A stretch of DNA of 64,000 nucleotides. Origin: Zygnema cylindricum. Lineage: Eukaryota > Streptophyta > Zygnematophyceae > Zygnematales > Zygnemataceae. This document shows, in pieces, positions 55,633 through 64,000 of the stretch (the stretch's first letter is position 1; every line of letters starts with the position of its first letter). The stretch spans positions 62,001 to 126,000 of the forward strand of contig JBBHKE010002288.1 in NCBI GenBank assembly GCA_037447655.1, given 5' to 3'. The position numbers and the translations under genes were made by a program. The notes beneath the pieces are model-generated. The model was not told the origin of the DNA. It ran no database searches and saw only the letters and a program-made list of their open reading frames with translations.

Positions 55633-56729
55633 ATCGCTCGTCCATCGTGGAACGTATTTTACTTTTAAAAGATTGTACACATCAATTAATGGCTAATGTT
55701 TTATTATAGTACAATAAAGTACAGTGCTGTACAATGCAGTACTGTACTCACAAACCCTTACGGATGCGAAAAAACACAAAATAGGATGGCAATGTTTACG
55801 CCTATAAGCTTTGTAGAATCTTGGTAGATTAGTGAACATGTGATGTTTAAAAAAAATGAAAATAGTACGGAATGATACAGAAACGTACGGCATCCAATAA
55901 ACCACCTCACTTTTTCGCTAACTCAGATTCACCCTTATTATGTTTTGACAACTTCAATATTGTAATGTCTTTTTATAAACGTCTATCTAAACCGTTTTCT
56001 GAACACGTGCGTGACGCAGGGTGATAATCCAAGAGGCAGATTTTGTAGATTAAACAAAAGAAAGATTTTAGGAAGGATTTTGCATTTTGTTACGAAAACA
56101 CGATTTCACACCAACATTGGAAGTACAGTACTCTCAGGTGTACTGTACCGGTCGTCGTACTTTATTATCAATTTTTGGGCGTACTCACGGACGTGACATC
56201 GTATTGGCCGTTACCGTACAGCAAGAATGCAGGCCGGTCCCGCGTGGAAAATATGACCGTCATCTTTTCTTGCTGCCTCTTGGCACACTGCAATACAGCT
56301 GTCCTTGCGAGCAAATCATGCCCACCAAAGCTTACCATACTTGAATCCGTACTCTGCAAACCTTCGCAGAAGCTACATTTTAGAGTTTGTAGAGTCCTGG
56401 TCCATTCTTAAAGATCTGCGCAGGACAAGTCGACTCGTGCCTATGAGTACGTCCTGCTGTGCAGTACACAAATGCCGGCTGTACTTTTAGCCATGGCAAC
56501 AAGCAGTACACTAGGACTAGCAGCATTCACTATTAATTTCTTCCCTTCCCATCCGGATGGTCAATTCTGCACTCTATTGTTTCGGGTTTACTACCTAAAC
56601 AGCTAATCCTCAGATTTGCTGTACTTTTCCGAAGCTCGTTTAAACAGAACTGCACAAATAGTGTAGGTTAAGTTGTTTAGAGTAATCCGCTTGTGAGCTT
56701 TTTGAATCTTATTTCTGGAGGAAACGGAC
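55633..56729. promoter_or_regulatory. Upstream region of COPT gene, GTAC-rich
   Basis: About 1.1 kb before the COPT start codon. I count about 20 GTAC words by eye between 55700 and 56700, in clusters at 55714-55750, 56125-56160 and 56445-56640. GTAC is the core of the copper-response element bound by SBP-domain regulators (CRR1/SPL7) in green algae and plants. At 55905-55936 there is a lone family Q terminus (cactttttcgctaact...caccc then TTA). No other gene seen. Confidence 0.5.
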
Positions 56730-58247
56730 ATGGACACGCACATGGATCATGGTGCGCTTGCCAATTTCTTTTTACAGCGTCAATGATTGTTGCTGAATAT
56801 CTTGAGAATCTTGCTGAAATCATTTTGTTTTCTGTGCAAAATAGGGACAGCAATTTGAATGTCTGTTCCTTGTTTCGAGCTGACAATAAAGGTTCTAAGG
56901 TTTTCTGGTAGCTTGGAATATTTAATAACTGAGAAAGTTTGCAAGGAACCCAGGACTTCATTTTTGCCCCTGATTAAACTGTATTCTGGATTTTCAGCGA
57001 TAAAATTTGGACGTTTGTTGCCTTCTTCTTGCATTGTACTCTGCGTTGGTAAGATTTGGTGAATAGAGTAAGCGTGTTCAAATGAGAGACTATTCTCTCT
57101 CCATTCTAACCTTTGTTGTCAGAAAAGCCACATCGTCTTTGCATGTTCTGTAGATTCTTGTGAACGTCATACCATTGTTAGGGCTCTTTCTTTTCTCTAT
57201 TATGTTGTTTAATATGAGTCAAAACTTGTTGAGAAATGCAGGTTCACCGACTAGCGCGGATAACTCAACGGACACTAGTAGCATGATGGTCATGCACTTT
57301 TATTTCTTCTGGGGCAAAAATGTTACCATCCTTCTTAGTTCATGGACAACCTCAACTGCGGGACAGTATGCCGCTGCTTTAATAGCAACATTTTTATTTT
57401 GCATATTGCATGAATTTTTGACCACACTTCGAATCACAGTAATAGCTAAAGCCATGCAATCTACTTCTAAGACTCCTGACTCGCCTGGGACTTCCCCTGC
57501 GGTTCCCTTGTAAGTTCCATGCCAGCAATACTGGCACTAAGAAGTTGTGCTCCTGGATGTTTGTGTTTCTGTATGCGAGGTTTTCCATGCCATTGTATGC
57601 ACTTTTTGTAAGGTTTTTGTGGGCTTTCTTTGTTTCTTGTGGACCAATTTTTTTCTGTGAAGATATCCTAATGCTGTTTGCATTTCCTCGTTGCTAGTTT
57701 TGAAAGCCTGTACTGAGTGAATGGACATTACTGCATTTGAATATTGTCTTCTTATTCATTGTAGCTTTAGTAGTTCCTGTTCTGAATAAAGTAGACTGCA
57801 GAGGGTAAACTTCTGAACAAACAATGATGATTTTTTTTTCTTTACTTTGGCTTTGACTGTATTCTGGCTTTCAACAGGAGCAATTTGCTGCTTATGCGTA
57901 TGAATCAAGTAGCTTTTCAACAATGACCTGCCGCTGTTTGTAATGAAGTCTTGTCTTGTTTGATTTTATAACTCGAATAATAAGCTAATTCTTTCTTCTC
58001 TGTTGTTGACTTTGTCGAGGACAGGCTACAGCGGTTCGCAGGGCAACTTGCTTTTGGTTCTAAGCTGATTGGATCAGCTTTGTACGGCTTAAATGTCGCG
58101 GCAGCCTACGCTCTTATGCTTGTAATAATGACCTTCAATATAGGTCTGTTCTTAGCGGTTGTTCTAGGCCTTACTGTTGGTTTCCTACTTTTTGGCTTTG
58201 GAAGGTTTACACCTTCCTCTTCTTCTGAACTTTGCTGTCCAATGTGA
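56730..58247 (+). CDS. Ctr/COPT-type copper transporter, three exons
   Basis: Exons 56730-56751, 57242-57509, 58025-58247; 513 nt, 170 aa plus TGA. The first exon is only 22 nt and codes for MDTHMDHG, the Met/His-rich start typical of plant COPT proteins. An alternative start at 57160 would give an unusual hydrophobic extension that looks like translated intron. Met-rich segment MMVMHFYFFWGK at 22-33 before/into TM1 (about 50-68). TM2 holds the MxxxM copper-selectivity motif, MLVIM at 128-132. TM3 holds GxxxG at 145-149. The C-terminus ends in CC (167-168), a metal-binding feature. The protein should form a trimeric Cu(I) channel in the plasma or vacuolar membrane. Length is normal for COPT (about 150-170). 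Introns are 490 and 515 bp, GT-AG; start context is good (gacATGg). Confidence 0.88.
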
Positions 58248-59699
58248 TCTCTCTCAGACCGTTTAGTTTCATACTATGTACTTTTTGAGAGATGAATTTT
58301 AGGCTAGTATTCCAATTTTCCTACTAAAAGATAGTCTCTAACTTTATCAGCATTGTAGCCTTGGTTATGTCTAGTTCTTACAGGATATAGGTTAGCCCTG
58401 CAGGATTTTTTCAGTTTTCTTTACTTGAAGCACAAGTCAAACTCCGTCTTTGGACCATTTTGTCTTATCCTATTTTAATGGTTAAGCTATCCTGGTTATT
58501 CATTGAATAAGTAGGTATGGGGGACATACGAACAAGTTTGCGTTTGTTCAAGTGAAATACCAACTGGTATTTTCATTTGAAGGAGAAATGTAATCAGCCT
58601 TATAGGATGGTCTGGCAGTCTACAGAACTGGCTTGAAAAATTACCTCCCGGGTCGCTCTCATAGGGTAATTACAGTGGCAAAATTTGCCCTAATGTCGAG
58701 GGTGAATAGTACAGTTTTAGGGTGAATGGTACGCACGTGTACTCTAATCTTTGTACAAGCTGTACGATTTGCCGTCAGAATGAGAGTATAACTTAAACAA
58801 TGTAATTATCCGATCAGCAGTTTTTCAACACATCTCTGTTCTGATAGTCTGGTTTAGGAAACTGGATGTGGAGCATATGAGACAATGATGATGATCAGTA
58901 CACGACATGTAGCTTTTGTATCTTGCGTGCACACCACTTCGACTTGGAGCCTGCATAGAAACAGTCTTCAGTTGAAAAAAGTGATGCTTCTTCATGTGCA
59001 AAAATGTTTCCTTACGAGCAGTATGTGTCAAATAATGATGCACTATTGTTATGATGACACCTGGAAAGCCTATTGTCTCAGTTACTGGATATTTATATCT
59101 CAGAAAAAAGTCAATTCCGCTCACAAATGTTATTGTTGATAGCAATTGTCAGATTGTGGTGTTGTTGCGAAGTACATTATTTTTGAAGATTAAGCTGTAA
59201 ATGATGGAAAAATAATTTTTTATATGATTGCAAAGAGTGCGGTTAGTTCTTGTTGTTAATATGTGCTGAATTCTTCATGCATCCAGAATCCCATATGTTG
59301 AGTATTGTTACTTTACTTGATTGGTGTTAAGGGTATTGTATGGAACTGCTCTGCCTAGTGCTGTATATTGGACGAATTAAATGTCGATACATCGCGATAT
59401 CTGTACTTATCAATACAACAATTTTGGAAGTTTCGATTTCCATTGAGTGTACTGATAAACGGCGGCCTGCTATCGTTTTCCGTATTATATGCCGCCAAAT
59501 TTAGCGTGCAGATATTCAAAAGGAAGGATTTCCAACATCTTTCTATTATTATCCGACCCGTCAGATTTGGCTGCCTTTCTGCTTTCGCTTTTTGGTTTCT
59601 TCATTCCTAATTTTCAGTCCCTATACCCACTATATAGGATTTTACAACGACGTGAATGTCTCATATTACTTTCACTGTCTCGCTCACGTTAGATTCGGG
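58248..59699. other. Downstream of COPT, no gene seen
   Basis: 3' UTR, then AT-rich sequence without coding character. At 58672-58800 a gggtaattacag...gtaattatcc pair brackets about 130 bp with ctctcat/atgagag in inverted positions, possibly a small MITE. At 59370-59420 a tatcg-containing stretch (gtcgatacatcgcgatatct) recalls the family T termini. Confidence 0.35.
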
Positions 59700-61380
59700 G
59701 TTCTTCCTTCTCTCAGTTTTGGGTCTTTTTCTCTTTCGATTTGCCACCGGCCTACCCATCAGGGTATTCCACCGTCATCATTTTACTTTTCCTGTTTCGA
59801 AAACTTCCTTTTTCCTGGAAATTCCTTTTCCTGCCATCTGTCTCTTGTTTCCATTGTCCTTAGGCCTCTATTTCTAGAGTGTGGACATCTTGGTGGCGGA
59901 TATCCTGGTGGGAGTTTCCAATTTTCCACCCTACCGTTGCACACAACATCTGGTGAACGTAACACACCAAAGTAGCTCCATGCTCATGCGGGCGATGATC
60001 ACAACAATAAAAACAAACACAAAAAAAAAACATCATGAAACAGACAGTCATTTTTGATTTAGGGTTTCCACTTTCATCTGGGGAATCTTGAATTTTGTGG
60101 CATCTGGTAAGCCAACTGTCCATCCAATCGTTTTAAGAAAACCCAGCCAGAACTTCCGGTGAGTTCGTCTTTTGGATCGGTATCTCTAATCGCACCTCTC
60201 CGTATGCCCCCTCTAAAACGGCGGGCATCACGGTCCCCTTCCACGTCATCTCCCACACGTTTCCGACTGTGTCACTCCTTCCCAGGGGCGTCTTACCCTC
60301 GGCGTCTTACCCTCTTGTTCCTCAACTGACCACTATCAGCCCCCCACCCCCTCTCCCCAACGCTCTGTCACCAACACTCCCCCCAACCTCGTTCCCGTCT
60401 CCCCAACCTGTGATGCATAATCGCTTCTAGTCTTGTCTTCACAGGGGTGAAGGTGGTCAGAGTTTTTGTCTGCCAGGGTGGCAGTTATTTTTGCTTAAAC
60501 ACAAAGGGGCCAGGATTATCCTAAAGGCTTATTGGAAGCTGTCCACTCTGAGGACTTATGGAGGTCTCAGAGTTTCATCTCCCCTTTCACGACTACCATT
60601 GATCACATGTTCAACCCCTCCTCCTCTAGCCCGTGCCACCTTGGTTCTCCCATAGTGCCAACTCCTACGTCCCATAACCCTTCCCACCACCTCACTTGTT
60701 ACATCTCCCTCTCAAGCTCATCCTTCTACCTCTCGACCTTCGAGCAACCCAACTCCTCGTCCTCCACCAATTGCCAACCCTTTTTCAAGCTCTGACTTCT
60801 CGGGTTCCTTATCCGGGCTGTGGGAAGATTTACACTAGCGGTGTCGGTTTAGCGAGGCATGTGAGAGCGTGTCCAAAGGTTGTTTCGACTGTTTCGCATT
60901 CCCAAGGCGTGCCTCCTCTTAACAATCCCCCGAGTCAACGATACCCCTCTCATAATGATTGGGAATTCATCTGTAACCTTAGTGTGTTGGTTTCTTACCA
61001 TCTCGGTTACCCCGACCTCGGCTTTACTCTCACATTCCACCTCATCTCCGAGAAATCGTCCAAGTAGCTTTTGGTTTCCCACTCGGGCTTTTATGTGACT
61101 ACGTCAATGATCAGGCTGCCTTGCACCTCTATCTCTTGTTTCCACTTTGGGTTCTGGGCTTTGTTTTCATTATTTTATTTCCCCATCCTACTTTTGTTTT
61201 CATATTTTTATTTCCCCATCCTACTTTTCTTGCCTTTTATCATCCTATTTGTACTCATCGTTCCCGTTGGATTCGGTGTCCATTCTCATTTTTGAGTTAA
61301 GGCCATTCCCTCTTCAAATTGTCACAAAATTTACATCTGTGTACTCACACGAATTAATTTTTTAATATATTTTTTTCCTA
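59700..61380. repeat. Dispersed repeat R, copy 1
   Basis: Matches copy 2 (about 61400-62900) in several blocks: the caccaaagtag...gatgatcac region with the 61660 region, gtttccactttcatctgggg with 61770, and ggttgtttcgactgtttcgc...aacaatccccc with 62490-62550. Includes a peptide GCGKIYTSGVGLARHVRACP (60819-60878) resembling a CCHC/C2HC-type finger of the kind found in non-LTR retrotransposon ORFs. No long open frame survives, so it is degraded. Confidence 0.5.
60426..60570 (+). repeat. Copia LTR remnant, A-like
   Basis: The text gtcttcacaggggtgaaggtggtcagag...ggcagttatttttgc...gaggacttatggaggtctcagagtttca aligns with the last 145 bp of the copia A LTR (23885-24031), including its TTTCA end. 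The remainder of the LTR is not found upstream. It lies inside repeat R copy 1, suggesting an insertion or a fragment of a third LTR family. Confidence 0.6.
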
Positions 61381-61399
61381 CCTACTATCTCGTGTTTTT

Positions 61400-62900
61400 T
61401 TCATTATTCGTCCTTTAAATTGATCCGGTTTTTGCGACATCCACTTTTCGTCTTACTCTGCAATCATATTCCTCAACCAGCCACACATCTCACATTTGGA
61501 TATTCCCACCAACAACTACTCATCGTGGATATCCGTGTAGAGTGGAAAACATTGAATTACAATTCTACAATGTGAATGACCACTTTGTGGTGAGCGCACA
61601 TCTTTGTGGGATCTTTCATTTTTATACATACCGGTGGTACACGGCAACTATTAAGGATGACACACTAAAGTAGATTGATGGACACATAAATCACAAGTTG
61701 AAAAGAAAACAAATAGTAATAGTAAAAAGAAGACACGAAAAAGTTGGAAAACTATTCATAGTTTTTCCACTTTCATTTTGGAATTTTTTGGTATTGTCGA
61801 GTACCACAAGACCGTAGACAATCAACCGCAATTGAGAAACATTGGAATGATATTCGGAAAGGATCTTATTTTCATGCAATATATTTTTTCCAACCTCTCC
61901 TCACGGGTTTTCGAAAAACGACGACCATTATGGTCTTGTTCCTCGTCACCTTCGATGTGTTTGTGAGTATGTAACACCTTCCTTGGGCCGCCCCACCCTC
62001 TCGCGTCCCCTTCTTAACAAACTATTCTTGCACCCCGACCCAAACCCTTTACCTAACGCTCTAACAAAAACGTTCCACGATCCGAAAATCCACTCCCAAA
62101 ACTGTGGTAAACCTTCACCTCTCTAAATTCACGCCGAAGCATTGTCCCCCTCGTTGTCAAGGGCAATCCCAAATTTTATCTTTGACCCCTACCCCAATCT
62201 CTCCCCTCCATCAACCACTACTGGTCGCACATTCAACTCCTCTAACCTCTCCAACTTTTGTTCCCCCACGGGTGTTAACTCTTTACACTCTCATCCCCTA
62301 CACCACGCAACTTGATTTGGGGTTATTTTTCGTAACCCTCGACGTTCGATCAACCGTGCACATCATCTTGATTCAATTTTCAACCATTCTCTCAATGTAC
62401 CCGTATCTCTTGTTCCTTGTCGATGTTGTGGGAATCCTTACGCTATTGGTGCATTTTCGGAAGACTGGTGAAAGCGTGTCTTAAGATTGTTCCGCTTGTT
62501 TTCATTCCCGAGATGGGCATTGCATAACCAATCCCCCATTCAACGACACCCATCTCATAGCGATCAAGATTCCAGTCACAACATTAATATGTTGAGATGC
62601 TACCACCTGCGTTCCCCTCAACCTCAACTTTACCCATCGTTACTAATTATCTTTAATATGCAACCCAATTGCTCTTTGCTTCCTAGTCGGTCTTGTGGAC
62701 GAAGTTAATTATCAGACAACCTGACAACTTTTTTTCCCCGCAATGGGTTTTGACCTTACCTTCCTTAGGATCCGCTAACTTGTTCATGATGTTGACGTTT
62801 ATTACGTGGGAATTTATATTCTCTTGAACAAAATCATGCGGATACGGTCATTGTTTTTTTTGTGACTCCTTGTTAACATCACACTATACTTTTTGCCTTA
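61400..62900. repeat. Dispersed repeat R, copy 2
   Basis: Same orientation as copy 1, diverged. The finger-like region has decayed (ttgtcgatgttgtgggaatcc near 62417-62440). There are C-rich/pyrimidine-rich stretches typical of a degraded ORF or leader. No LTRs or inverted ends found, consistent with a non-LTR element, but this is not proven. Confidence 0.45.
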
Positions 62901-63614
62901 ACAAACTTTCTGCGACGTGCCAGGCACCTCACGTGGTAACTCTCTCGTGCTGATTGAGAACTTCAACCTTTCACTTCATTGCCGACCATGGAGTTAGCAA
63001 TTGAAACGAGCCCTTCACCACGCCCCATCGATAAATTTTTGCCTTTTTTTTTATCATGTGTCTCTCTTTTATGCCTTTAAACTTCATTAAATTTCGGTAA
63101 GGTCCCCTTATCTTTCAGCGGAGGACCTTTTGTAATTGACTATGACCTTTTACGCCACATTTTTCCTCCTAAACTTCCATCGTAAGGTTTTAACTTTAAA
63201 AAACCCTAAAAAACCCTAAAAAACCTTAAAAAATAAAAACCCTTACCATTTAAAGAACTTTTATTGTTTCCTCCTTTGCTTTACCTGCTAAAATTCAATA
63301 TGAGGTCTTGTGTACTCTCTCCTCATCACCCTTTTTCACTAAATGGTGCAACAACTTGCTATCAATAGGTAGTCGACACCAGATTCAATATCTTTTTCAA
63401 GGCGTTGTATAGTGTTGAAGCGGTCTCAACTTGAATCTTGTTCTAGGCTTTGGGTCAAGGGCTGGGGCTTGGCTTCTTGCCACACCAATGTTTACCTTAC
63501 TCTACTACAACAGTTTTCGCCTCAATTTGTTTTTGCACTTCTCTCACGTTTCAGCTTGCCACAACCGTCACTCTTATGTGAGCCTCATAAGCGAGGAGGA
63601 TGGTAGCCAAGCTA
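62901..63614. other. No gene; short CCCTAAAAAA repeat
   Basis: At about 63196-63235 there are three imperfect 10-bp units aaaaaaccct, reminiscent of the plant telomere repeat CCCTAAA but with extra A. Otherwise featureless. The open frames at 63412-63634 have no recognisable domain. Confidence 0.35.
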
Positions 63615-63815
63615 ACACTGCTCATCGTTATTAGGGTTAGCAACACTAGTTCGGTCGCTACTATTTCTATTCAAAAATCACAAAATAGACTTAATGACAT
63701 TATTTAAAGAGATGGACTACAACATGCCACGTCTTCTTGCACTAAATTAGTATTTTTAATTATAATTTCGTATTAACACTAATAAATCTTTAACGCTAAT
63801 AAGGATGAGCGGTGT
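63615..63815. mobile_element. MITE, family M1, about 200 bp
   Basis: Ends ACACTGCTCATCGTTATTAG and, inverted, ACACCGCTCATCCTTATTAG. The core atggactacaacatgccacg...ctaaattagtatttttaa is shared with 15551-15749. TA lies at the left flank (63613-63614); on the right the end reads ggtgtatt. Confidence 0.8.
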
Positions 63816-63954
63816 ATTGTACCGTATAGTACTATATGAGCCGTGCACAACCGTACACTTGTACAATAGAATGAAGTGCCAAGGCGAATGTCCTGTGACT
63901 CCTTTGGCCATGCGAGTGCAAACAGCGTGGATGCAAATCCAACAAAATCCACTA

Positions 63955-64000
63955 CACCGTGAATCGTTATTAGCCTTATGTACTCTATATTGGCACCCCT
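63955..64000. mobile_element. MITE start, family M1, cut by window edge
   Basis: TA (63953-63954) then CACCGTGAATCGTTATTAG, the family terminus. The rest lies beyond the window. Confidence 0.65.

Noticed and set aside
57160-57241. N-terminal extension MNVIPLLGLFLF for the COPT protein
   Set aside because: Pyrimidine-rich sequence ending in an ag acceptor looks like the end of an intron. The upstream 22-nt exon gives a family-typical start in phase.

Overview
The window is nuclear DNA of a eukaryote with many introns and a heavy load of repeats. Two of its three readable genes point to the green lineage (streptophyte algae or land plants): a plant-style Ctr/COPT copper transporter, and a secreted protein with a PAN-like cysteine module plus a root-cap-family domain. 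I cannot name the species.

Layout. 1-2.2 kb: no gene. 2.2-2.5 kb: a hAT-like MITE with an 8-bp target duplication. 3.0-14.5 kb (+): a nine-exon gene for an SLC43-like 12-TM transporter, 494 aa in my model, with introns full of MITEs and simple repeats. 15.2-16.6 kb: TA-rich and CCGT/CTGT simple repeats and a MITE. 17.25-19.56 kb (-): a six-exon gene for the secreted root-cap-like protein, 463 aa. 19.9-23.06 kb: nested non-autonomous DNA transposons. 23.06-39.3 kb: nested LTR retrotransposons. Copia B is young, with two 1047-bp LTRs, target duplication GAGAG and four LTR differences noticed. It sits in the integrase region of the older copia A, which itself sits inside a broken Ty3/gypsy element. 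39.8-55.9 kb: a dense field of non-autonomous DNA transposons, many with TTA/TAA duplications, and an AT-rich minisatellite of about 3.6 kb. 56.7-58.25 kb (+): the three-exon COPT gene, 170 aa, behind a region rich in GTAC. 59.7-62.9 kb: two diverged copies of an unidentified repeat, one holding a zinc-finger-like peptide and a copia LTR remnant. 63.6-64.0 kb: MITEs up to the window edge.

The three host genes do not form an operon or an obvious pathway. All are membrane or secretory. Their gene models were assembled by eye from splice sites, reading phase and family resemblance; in all three the exon lengths sum to a multiple of three with no internal stop.

The most notable signals are: copia primer-binding sites that match the initiator-tRNA anticodon region, so that the ATG opposite the CAU anticodon falls at the start of gag; a copia A copy lacking its 5' LTR, with both junctions at the LTR/PBS boundary, as expected for a one-LTR circle; filled and empty sites within the window that prove MITE mobility and target duplications; and the GTAC cluster upstream of the copper transporter.
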